DNA of 64,000 nucleotides from Trichostrongylus colubriformis (Eukaryota > Nematoda > Chromadorea > Rhabditida > Trichostrongylidae): contig OZ022259.1 of assembly GCA_963978905.1 (NCBI GenBank), positions 13,144,001 to 13,208,000 on the forward strand, in the 5' to 3' direction. Of this stretch, positions 54,960-64,000 are shown piece by piece (position 1 is the first letter of the stretch; each line of letters begins with the position of its first letter). The notes under the pieces were generated by a model. That model was not told the origin of the DNA. It searched no databases and saw only the letters and a list, made by a program, of their open reading frames with translations. Both the position numbers and the translations under genes were made by a program.

Positions 54960-55910
54960 TGATCGATTTTTAAAGGTCTGTTTTTTTGGATTTTTCACTT
55001 AAATAAATTTTTCAACATCCTTCTTGAACCCTTGCCGTGATACCTTCATGAAAGATGAAAGAGAAAGAAAAACATCGCCCGACGGTATGGGCGAAATTCG
55101 AAACTGCATATATTTTTGACCACTGCTGTGTATTGTAATGGAAAGGATGGTGAAGTGACAAGTGGCGCATTATCATTCGCATCGGGATCAGCTCCTCTAT
55201 CGATGTCCTAGTCGAAGCACTCATCCTTTCGGCACCGATTAATTCCACCAAACACATAAGGGAAGGTACAAGATCGGGCTCTCGCATCGGCTAGCCCCGC
55301 GCAAGTCATCACACAGCCAATCGCAAAGTACCACTATGACTCTCACGCTGGAGTGCATGGTGCATCCCAGAATGGAACTATTTGACACCAAGATCCTTAT
55401 TCTTCAAGTTTTAGATACATTAATGAAAGTGCACACAGTAGTTGTGAGTAATAAGAGGTGATACATTCTAAGGACCAAACTCCACGCGTTACTGCAAGAC
55501 TTTTTCATTAGGATAATCCCTCCGGCATTGATGGGTTAGCAGAATCCCTGATTGAACTACTAAAAATCCTCATAACGTTGTTTCAAGGATTATGAGTGAT
55601 AGATGTTGAAGGAGACTCGAGCCCTTGTACGCTGGGCTAAATCTTAAGAAACTCAGAGAGCCTTAGTTGGCCATTTGACCTCTTCTGCGATTCTAAGTGA
55701 TTGCGGAATGCGTGAAGCATTCCGGGACGGTCAACAGTGCTGAAGACATCTTCCTCTTGATACGTGACTTCTGGGGTTTCTATTTGTTATGTTCATTATC
55801 CATTTTTCAGAGAAAAGTCGTCCAGGCTCACACATATTGGAACTGATGGTTATATCTTAAACATACACACAGGTCTCCCCGCTTATCGAAATAAAACAAC
55901 AGTATCTCGT
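54960..55910. other. Intergenic, with repeat family F copy 2 at ~55135-55380
   Basis: Apart from the family-F match (GGCTAGCCCCGCGCAAGTCA, GTGCATGGTGCATCCCAGA) no gene or element is recognised. Confidence 0.35.
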
Positions 55911-55956
55911 AAAAGATTTATTAAACGAATCAGATGAAGGGTAGCGCTGAGCTGAT

Positions 55957-58524
55957 CTACCTTCTGGATCCATCCTCGAAGAACACACCTCCATCTCGAG
56001 AGCAGTATGTTGGACAGACACCTGAAAAGATCATTCGCATATGCGCTCCAACCATAGAAATCCTTCAAATTCACCTCTTTCTCCATCTGGTCCAGGAGTT
56101 CCAGGCTGACCAGGTTGACCTGGTTGACCATCTGCTCCTCGCAGTCCATCGGTTCCTGGGGGTCCACGACTTCCTGGTTGACCGGGTGGGCCAGCTGGTC
56201 CTGGTGATCCCGGTAATCCCGGCTCTCCAGCGGCACCCTAAATATATACTTGAGTATCATGCATATGCCTCATGATATTTTTCCCCTTACCGTAGGTCCC
56301 TTCGGTCCTGGAGGTCCAGGAGTAGCGGGAACATTTCGTGCGGGTGCTCCAGGCTGTCCAGGGGGTCCTCCTTCACCGTTCGCTCCTGCCTCTCCGGGAG
56401 GTCCGTCAGGTCCTTTTGGTCCGGGTAATCCTTTGGCTCCCGGTTGTCCTGGTGGTCCACTTTCACCGTTGATTCCTTAACACATAAACATGTTGATCTG
56501 AACCTCCTTACACTAAAAGTAATCAGCAAGTTATGACGTAAGCGGCCGGGTTTTTCCGCTCCGGAGGCATTTGGTGCGTTCCGGCTACGCGACCGCGACG
56601 TCCACAACCGGTTCGCTGCAGTGCGGTCTTCATTCATCGCAACCATTTCCACGCTCGAGTCATGCCCCCACCTACGGGCCATAGAACATCGGTGCCTATG
56701 GGGGTTCATCGCACCCCGAAACCGTTGAAACAACAGGGCAAGCATATCCATGCTCGGGAGTAAATTTGAATTTTTTTGAGCATTGGAAATTTTGTTCTTT
56801 GAGGAAACTGTGTAATAGACAGTTTTTAAGGGTTTTGGAGTTTTTGATCATTTCGGAAGAATTTAGGGTGTTGTTAACGCTCCTATTTGCTACTGATCCG
56901 GAGATCAAATCCGTACCAATGCCTGCCCAGGCCAAACAGGCATTCCGTCTCTTAGGGACAAGTGAATTCGTAACGAACTCGTGTGGGAGGATAAAAGCAC
57001 TGACTTTGCATGGACTGGCTTCCGCAATTCAACTGCGGCCAAATCATATCCATCTGGCCCACGATTCCGAATGGAACTGAACGCATGGCGCATTCACAGA
57101 AAGGGTTAATTAACGCCATACATTTTATCTCATAACTTTATAAGGTTGTTCTCGGAATAAAGTTGACGCGCTCCTCTCTTCGAATGGAGCTGTTTACCTA
57201 TTTTTTTTCAAATTTCCTTGCATTGCTAAAACGGTAGGTAAATTCAATAGCTGCCATGTCTTCCTTCCAAGAAATGAGATTACAAGCAGTACTAAAGCCA
57301 TCGAGGACAACCTTGACATCTCAGATAGCCAATTAGTCAGATTACTATTACAAGTCTTCATTTGCATGGTCAGAAAGATCTGGTTGCGCGCAGGAAATGC
57401 CCATGCTTGTTCGCTATGTCTTTAGGAATGCATGTATGATTGATCTCCAAGATTGTATCGGTTGCAGAGTCGCATCATACCAAAAAGGCATCGACACAAC
57501 CACGACCACATTCCATAAAACGCTTTTCATGGTATAGAGACAGCTTTGAGGGGCTGGCTGAAGGGTGTGATTTAGACGCCATTGACGTTGAGGCCCCCGC
57601 ATACTACTAGTTCTGGCTGAACCACATTCCCGCGCATACAAGCCCACGCATAACACTCCAACTGGCTTCTGCCCGCTGCCTTGTTGGCGCGGCGTTGATT
57701 CCTCATTTGGGCACTCAGGGATCACGGCATGCTTCAACAACATCATTAAACGACGCTAGGTTCTTGTGAACATATTAGAAAGGGAACACAAACCTGGTTC
57801 TCCGGGTATTCCTGGTGGTCCAGGAGGTCCAGGTGGGCATGGATTGCATGGAGTAGGAGCAATTTGTTCGCAAACCTTAACTTTGAATTTTTTTTCGAAA
57901 ATTTAAAAACATTTCTATGAAAAAGGACATACCCTTGGAGGACGACCTGGGAATCCTTGAGCTCCATCAGCTCCTGGTCTACCAGGTCTTCCATTTTTGC
58001 CTTGCTTTCCTTGGACACCAGGCTCACCAGGTAGGCAACATCCTAAATGTCACTTATTGCACGTAGCTCGTTTAGCGAAACTGGGTGTCACCAGGCTTCC
58101 TTTTTTTCAAGTCGGCGTCTAGACACCTATGCCAGTCAAAACGAACCAGGACAGACGGCAGCCTGTCTTTTCTCCCTTTTTCCGACAGTGAGATTATGTG
58201 ATCGTGTTTCCGAATCCACCACATGAGGGAATGCTCCGGTTTTGCCACCAGCTGGAGCCAGTAGACGGATTTCCTCCATTGATCTCTGAATTGTCCGTAT
58301 TCATAAAAGATTTGTGAAAGAATGTGTGAAACTGACACATTTCCCAAGTAAAAAAAAAAACTAGCCTGGCAATCATCCAAATCTCGTTCAACCGTGCTTT
58401 TTATGAAAGACACGTAGTTGTTGGCCATTGGAATGGTCAAGGACATGGCCAGAATCGAGATAAGAGTGAAGGCCGTCGCCGTGTAGGTGACCAAACAGAA
58501 GACCCGATCTCGAGTCTCGTCCAT
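55957..58524 (-). CDS. Cuticle collagen, 300 aa, seven exons with a GC-AG first intron
   Basis: Second cuticle structural collagen. Exons: 58366-58524, 58147-58285, 57933-58042, 57794-57875, 56291-56475, 56075-56237, 55957-56021; phases all agree. ATG 58524-58522 follows TTCGTTTTTCAG, a likely SL trans-splice acceptor. Residues 8-34 are the hydrophobic anchor. Exon 2 holds RSMEEI and a furin-like KREKR (89-93). Then come Cys 98, 101 and 102, ten Gly-X-Y triplets, [15 protein letters not shown], two further Gly-X-Y blocks split by ARNVPATP, and the tail [20 protein letters not shown]. Intron 1 appears to start with GC (CAG|GCTAGT); the only nearby GT would add about nine odd residues at the junction. 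Intron 4 is 1.3 kb. A minus-strand AATAAA lies at 55922-55917, 35 bases past the stop. Confidence 0.92.
56476..57793. other. Collagen 2 intron 4 (1.3 kb)
   Basis: Far longer than the other introns of the gene. It contains a weak family-F match at ~56925-57110 (ATGGCGCATTCACAGA), and open frames on both strands that have no support as genes. It was probably enlarged by insertions. Confidence 0.5.
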
Positions 58525-59760
58525 CTGAAAAACGAAATTAGCTTCACTCTCTGGCACATCAGCGTTGGCCAGTTAGTAGAATCGAAGCCACTTCATTAGA
58601 AGATTGGAATGAAAACGACCTTTTCAGGCATATGAAGCTGACTATAAGAACGGAACCAGTTACTATGTGAGAAAATCTTTACTAGCATTTCTAGAAGTTT
58701 GTTGCGGACGTTAAATTGGCCGTAAACTGATTTCCTAGAAGTGCAACGTTGCCTACCTTAGAAAATTTTCAATTCAGGCTTAGTACTTTTCAGGGAGCAC
58801 TGTACATAGCACATGTGGTGTGTCTATCAGATGCTGCACAAATAAATTAGTAAATAAGCAAATGTAAAGCTGTGGTAATTTTATTTCTATGCCCCTGAAG
58901 TAAGCGCATTCAAAATGAAAATTGGAGCCTAGAATTAGAATTTTTTAGGTTAAATGGGTTCCTTCGCACGTAATATTTTTGCGTGTAACGGCAGGAAGCG
59001 AGTGATTCGCCTCAACCGGCTCCTGAGGAAGGGGCAATGCATTCTCTGGGATTTTCAACTTTTTTTCTAAATTGGTGGAGCAACTGAAAACAGTTAGAGG
59101 CCAGCTGTTATTGAACCAGACTATTTTTTTTGTGTAAGATATGAGTTGCCGTCATGTTGCCGAATTGGGTAGATGACGATCATCCGAAGGTGCCTCTGCC
59201 TGTGATAGCTTCAAATTTGAAATGAAAAAAGTAGAAATTTTTCAGCAAGCCTTACAAAGGAGACAATAAATTTACCTCGAGTTAGTAGTTTGAGGACAAG
59301 ACAGGTATCAGGGCACATTTATAGGCGCCTTTTATAAGGCACTACCTGAGACGCATGATAAACATTTCGTTCCATTACCTCGTCCACAACACCGATGGCT
59401 GGTTGGCATCTGCCATCAACATCAGCTCCATTCTTTACCACAACAACAGCTTTGCAACACTGTAGGGCATTGTTATAATCAGATGAGTCGACTTACCCTT
59501 TAGAGGCAACAGTTCCTTGGACAACTATCCACGCTGCACCTTTTTCGCGCCGCCACGAGTAGCCATCAGAGCGCTTTACCTGCTCGTGTCCAGTCCGACG
59601 CCACCCATCTGGGCTCCCTTATTGGTAAACTGAGCAAAATGGGTGTCATCGAAGTGGGTTCGAGCAGGTGTAGCGCCGTGATAGCGCACCGTGGCAGTGC
59701 GAAAAGGGTGCAGCCCACGTAGTCGACCAAGGAACTACTGCCCCAGGAAAGTAAGTCGAC
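58525..59760. other. Collagen 2 upstream region and unresolved frames
   Basis: GCCTTATAAAAGGCGCC on the minus strand (~59345-59329) is a TATA-like box sharing TATAAAAGGC with the one upstream of collagen 1, but it lies ~800 bp from the ATG. A retroposon-like tail (GCACAAATAAAT...) is at ~58820-58862. At 59357-59600 both strands have protein-like open frames that conflict, so no gene is called. Confidence 0.35.
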
Positions 59761-59765
59761 CCAGG

Positions 59766-59912
59766 GTCGTGGAATGTGAGTTTGAAACAAAGAACAATCG
59801 CTCCTACAACAGTTTGAACCATCAGTTTAGGAAGCTTCGAGGATTTGGCCCGTTAGAGGAAGGCATATGTGCCAGGCTGAAGGAAGATGAAGTCAAAAAA
59901 GTCGGTGTTTAG
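59766..59912 (+). CDS. Possible terminal coding segment, unknown protein
   Basis: Frame VVECEFETKNNRSYNSLNHQ, then FRKLRGFGPLEEGICARLKE and DEVKKVGV with stop TAG 59910-59912. The composition looks protein-like and AATAAA follows near 60109. The frame stays open upstream to ~59680 with no clear acceptor. The minus-strand frames opposite it are Ser/Pro-rich, as expected for antisense. No family is recognised. Confidence 0.3.
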   Translation, partial: VVECEFETKNNRSYNSLNHQFRKLRGFGPLEEGICARLKEDEVKKVGV

Positions 59913-59914
59913 GC

Positions 59915-62400
59915 AATTTTTAGGCAATTTCAACGTATGACCGTTTAATAAGGGTTCAGCATGTAAATTCAGACATGTATAGATGCAAAGTTTCGGAATG
60001 GTTTAATTTCTCTGAGCACTTTCTTTTCTTCCACGCGCTGCTCGACGCTTTTTCTTGGAAAGTGCAGAAGTCACCTGGCTGCACGTCTTTTCTCTACACC
60101 TGAAGAAATAAACGCTGAAATTCCTGTGAAACGTTCTCAACACATGTGGCAGATCTCCACTTCCAGAACTATAGGGCACAGTTTTTGATGTTTTCTGATT
60201 ATTTATCTACAAAAGGAAAACATAAAAACTACAACTGAAGTTGACACCCGGTAGAAGAGAAGCTGTTCGAGGTTGTAAAGAAAGTTTCACGTTCCCATGA
60301 TAAATCCAATTTTAAAAACTCTGATCAGAGAATCATACTTATTTTGCTACTAAGCTCGACAGCAATTGCTTCTGAGTGTAGATTTTTATCAGAATCCATG
60401 TAGTCTTTGAACTGTCAGGGCAATTTCAAGAACAGGCAGAATGAATACTTTTTGGATGACTTCACTTCAAGGGTTCTAGTTTGGTCGAACCGCAATGGAG
60501 GCATCTACTACAAATATGAGCACTGCAAGGAGTGAAGGTAAAGGTTTGGATGGAGTGGTTTGTCCCTGATCTCAGAAGTGCAGCAACAAGTGGTTTACTC
60601 GAATTTTAAGTTGATCAGCCAAAACTCCAAAATTAGGTGCCTTTAATGGCGTAGTGTTGATGATGAACTGAAGTCGCTTTTCTTACGATTTTTTAATGTA
60701 AATCGTCGACGTTTTTTGAAAATGGGCTTGCAAATATGCCTCATGTTGCCAAGAGTGAAGCAATTCGAACGGTGTTGATTCTATGGGAAAAGATGCGGAC
60801 TGAGCCGTTATGATTTTTAGAAGTTAAAATTGAAAACTTGTCAAAACTTTCCCTACGATCTAACAGTTGCCCACTACACTGCACAATTTACCACTTAACC
60901 TGCAGGATGTGCTAGCTACGTACAGTACTGCTCACATTTTTTGATTAATGGACACCTGAAGACGGATCAATCAACGCAAATCCCACCGTCATGTCGTCGT
61001 TCGAAATGGATAAAATTGGGGAAAAAATGAGAGCCTTAGATTTGACTAGATGCGGCTAGTAGATAGTGCATTAGAAAGTCATGTTTGTGCATGTGTTTGC
61101 GTCATTTCGCGCCAATTTGGCGCCAACGACAAAAACGGGTGGCATAATCGTGATCAACACCCCAGATAACCACTATGGACGAAGTTTCAGCGAAAATTTT
61201 TTTTGACCAAATCGCGGCGTCATGGGTAATGATAGTTGAATAGTGCCGGAAGATTGATGATAGAATTTTTTTAGATGTCGGCATCTGTGAAGTGATTGAC
61301 CTTCAAAAAACTGGAAAAACAGCAATTGGAAGCAGTATAAAAATCGACGGAAATGGTAATTACAATCCTGACAAAAAATGACTTTTATTTCATGGCGATT
61401 TGGAAAGGGTAATAATTCGAAGGGAACGAAGCTTGCCAAATACCTCCATAAAAAATCACAGATAGGCCATGATGAGAGCGCCGGCGTCATCATTTGTCCC
61501 CATGGGGTACCCACCTCCTTCCCTCGAGTGTTAACCAATATAGTAAGAATGATGTCGATTGAAGAAAATTTTTCAACACATTCTTAGCAATCGCATGTTC
61601 ACAACCGGGCTCCGCAATGTCCGTCGTAGTGGTTCAGCCTTTAACTCCAGCCCTCTTTGGGCGCCACAACTGTCTTCAACAATTTTTGTAAGGCATAATT
61701 AGGGCTAGTGATGGTTCTGTTTACAAATATGTCGGTCACTTCTCGATACTGCCGTTATTTAGAAGAAATCGGTAGGGTGCTAATTAGAACTCGCAGCAAT
61801 TACTCTATTAGGCAGCCGCAATTATTTTATAAGGCTTTCATCATCTTCCAGGATTTAGTTATCCCATTCAGATTAATTTTGGAATAAACGTGTGTAAGAA
61901 ATATCTGGTTTATCATGCACCACCTGATTATAATTAGTATGCGCCAGGACCAGGCTCAGGCTTATTGAAGAATCTTGAATCGGTCGTCACATTTTGGGTT
62001 GGAGGGGTAGTCGTTTCTTTCTGAAAATTTGTTAGACAAATCGAGGACACCACCGCACTTTTGCAGATTATAGATGAGCTGATCTTCAAATAGTGGCCGT
62101 CGATTTATCGACTGACAACCTTATTTTTGGGCATACAGCACGCCTCCCACACTAATGCGTGAGATTTCGGGTGAGATTTCGTATTTTTTGAAAATTTTGC
62201 TCGACTCAGGCTGGACCCTCAGGAGTCGTGGGTCCAACTAGGACACCGCGCCACGCAAACTGCGCCGCCTCGCCGGCGGCAAGTGCTTAGTGGTCCCGTT
62301 GCTAGCTGGTTGCGCTTTGGAGTGCTACGCGTTTCTTAGCCGGTGGGACAGTTCTAGCGCCTACCTAATTACATGCCTAGCACGTTAGCATAATCAGGAT
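59915..62400. other. Intergenic, unclassified
   Basis: Low coding signal. Overlapping frames at 61102-61587 lie on both strands and are unsupported. 62200-62400 is locally GC-rich with small palindromes (CTGGACCC...GGGTCCAAC). Confidence 0.3.
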
Positions 62401-62410
62401 TTTTTCTCAG

Positions 62411-62487
62411 CCGTGCAGAAACGAGTTGATCCCGCCTTCACTTTCGCTTTTCTACAAAACTCAATGGGACAGCGGCCGAAAAAGTAG
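62411..62487 (+). CDS. Candidate terminal exon, weak
   Basis: A very good acceptor (TTTTTTCTCAG) precedes VQKRVDPAFTFAFLQNSMGQ-RPKK and TAG at 62485-62487. A competing minus-strand reading (62681-62394, ending ...RFCTAEKKS, acceptor GGTTGCAG) covers the same bases, so the strand is not certain. Confidence 0.25.
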
Positions 62488-62862
62488 TCCACGACTTCTC
62501 CGATTAGTCTGCAACCCTTCAACTTTTTACTAGTACACTCAGAAAAAGTGATAGGCTTTTGATGCAAAATGTTATATGTTGTGCTGATGTGGAACCGTTT
62601 TGCAGTGAACGCTTTGAATGGCGCCGAACAAAAAGGTGCGAAGGTTGTAATGTGATGACAAAGTTGTTCTTCTGTATTCATACGTTAAAAAGTACTGGTA
62701 ACAAGTAGGGAAAACCGCACCCTGTAACGACAACCATTAGACACCGTTTAGAGTAATGGAATCAGTGGAACTGCGAGAAAATGGCATCGGTGGAAAATGA
62801 ATAACTGAGATCGCATCAACTGAGAAATGGGAAAATTTGCTTTTCCATGGTAAGGTGAAACC

Positions 62863-63024
62863 GTGGAAAAGAACCAGATAAGCGTCGATTTTGAGGTTCC
62901 GCCAAGTCGGGAGGATAAGAGAAACCGGGATTCCATGATTTCACATTTCCAGGAAGACGCGCAGATCCCGCAGTCTCACGATCTTCCGATCGATACGTAT
63001 CTAACTCATTTATCAAAACCTTAA
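62863..63024 (+). CDS. Candidate terminal coding segment, weak
   Basis: Frame KNQISVDFEVPPSREDKRNR, then DSMISHFQEDAQIPQSHDLP and IDTYLTHLSKP with TAA 63022-63024. It looks acidic/polar and protein-like, but the start is undefined: an in-frame stop lies just upstream and no standard acceptor is visible. Confidence 0.25.
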   Translation: MEKNQISVDFEVPPSREDKRNRDSMISHFQEDAQIPQSHDLPIDTYLTHLSKP

Positions 63025-63029
63025 CCCTA

Positions 63030-63745
63030 CGAGTAAACAACAACACACCTATGAACGCTACTTTCATTTATCGTTTCGTCGTCCTTCTCTACTGATTACA
63101 CTGATTAAGTTTTTGGAGTATTTCCATTACTCTCCATTATTTTTATTCTTCCCCTTTTTTGATGAACCTACCTAATCTTTCAAACAAATCATTAGTTGTC
63201 AAACTCATTCATAAGCCCCAAGGGTTGATACAGCAGTGGTTGACCCGAAGTGAAGGCGAAACATACCGCCCTCGTTTTTCTCATTAAATTTTTTAAAAAA
63301 TGCCTTATGACTTTTTATCGAGACGGAAGTAGTCAGCTTATAATGGTTTTGAAGTGCGTCATTTCTGCGGCTCACAGCAGAAATCAGCCTAAGTCGATCC
63401 TCGGACCATGCACCCATTCCGTCACACCCAACAAAAAGATTTTAGAGATCCCCTTTTTTTCTTTTTTTTTCCCATTTTCTGGGATTACTTTAAATGCTGA
63501 GTACTTGAGATAGGGAGCAGCGGCAGTGAAGAACACTTGTGTGGATTGTTATTGAATTTTCAACTAAATTGCGGGCTGTGAGTATTGGCGGTAGGGGCAA
63601 CAGCTCCGTGGCATCGGTTTTACCCGAGGTTTCATTCTCAGACAATGATGCTGGTTCGAAGCATTCTGGGAGTTTTCTATTCCCTCCACTCTGAATTCAC
63701 ATACCCCACACGAATGGTCCGAGTACATCTTTAGAGAAAAATAAA
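63030..63745. other. Intergenic, unclassified
   Basis: No gene or repeat is recognised. The short frames on both strands are unsupported. Confidence 0.3.
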
Positions 63746-63853
63746 AATTTATTACAAGAGGATCATGGGCGGATTCAAAGCTAGAGCCATAGCTCCGTGC
63801 TCTCTCGTTATGTGCAATCTCCTCTGGGCCGCTTTCTTCTTAGTAAATTAACA

Positions 63854-64000
63854 TCAGCTCAATTTTATAGCCCATTTAGGGTCTATCGCAATGAGAGTGG
63901 GGGGAAGCATCTCACAAAAAGGTGCACATCTGAGTATCTCTGAAAGATCTTTATGTGGTGACTCCGCAAGCCTCAAAGGAAGAAGTTCATAAGAATCGTC
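63854..64000 (-). CDS. Terminal exon of a gene running off the right edge
   Basis: From the window edge, the minus strand reads DDSYELLPLRLAESPHKDLS, EILRCAPFCEMLPPTLIAID, PKWAIKLS and TGA (63856-63854): 48 codons with no stop and natural codon usage. A minus-strand AATAAA at 63753-63748 lies about 100 bases downstream. It was missed by Met-initiated ORF calling because the exon has no start codon. The family is not recognised. Confidence 0.6.
   Translation of the reverse strand, partial: DDSYELLPLRLAESPHKDLSEILRCAPFCEMLPPTLIAIDPKWAIKLS

Noticed and set aside
56250..56480. Gly/Pro-rich plus-strand frame resembling collagen
   Set aside because: It is the antisense of collagen exon 5; GGN-CCN repeats read as Gly/Pro on both strands. 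Splice sites and the C-terminal tail fix the minus strand.
58072..58557. 161-aa minus-strand frame taken as one gene
   Set aside because: It reads from collagen exon 1 through intron 1 and then out of frame across exon 2. The spliced model restores a furin-like site and the Cys box.

Overview
The window is nuclear DNA from a nematode, most likely a strongylid/hookworm-like species (inference). The evidence is two multi-exon cuticle collagen genes with the nematode-specific ending [19 protein letters not shown], short GT-AG introns with TTTCAG/TTGCAG acceptors, AATAAA signals, and a dense load of small inverted-repeat transposons. There are no bacterial-type genes, operons, CRISPR arrays or rRNA genes. 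Coding sequence is sparse and split into small exons, so most gene calls here were rebuilt from splice sites, matching intron phases and stop/poly(A) signals, not from long open frames.

Layout. 0-0.9 kb: 3' end of a geminin-like gene (+). 1.3-7.6 kb: transposon block with a foldback MITE, a head-to-head dimer of Tc1-like pseudo-elements, a tRNA-like repeat, and a Tc1-like element with ~210-bp terminal repeats. 7.6-10 kb and 20.1-23.2 kb: two diverged direct copies of one segment, each carrying a small minus-strand gene of unknown function whose introns have been invaded by different MITEs. 11-18 kb: a repeat with tRNA-like modules and a perfect 12-bp target duplication, a mariner with matching ends, two MITEs, and three small gene ends, including a two-exon predicted secreted protein (18.3-18.8 kb). 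23.8-31 kb: 510-bp CAGTAGCGC-type MITEs, a hairpin-only copy of the tRNA-like repeat, and other repeats. 31.0-31.8 kb: a (AAT)n array of ~245 units. 32.6-34.3 kb: a Penelope-like retroelement (reverse transcriptase plus GIY-YIG) with a hammerhead-ribozyme-like motif downstream. 34.3-44 kb: repeats plus one gene end at 40.6-40.9 kb. 44.5-48.4 kb: two small minus-strand genes, another terminal exon, and a decayed partial copy of one of the genes. 49.35-51.17 kb and 55.96-58.52 kb: two minus-strand cuticle collagens of 298 and 300 aa, separated by a palindromic repeat, a MITE and a decayed mariner. 59-64 kb: mostly unassigned, with several possible gene ends; the clearest is a minus-strand terminal exon at the right edge.

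No shared pathway links the genes, apart from the two collagens, which both build cuticle. The most unusual material is mobile: a repeat family joining tRNA-like modules, terminal inverted repeats and 10-12-bp target duplications; the ribozyme-like motif next to the Penelope-like element; and the paralogous gene pair whose introns act as MITE landing sites.
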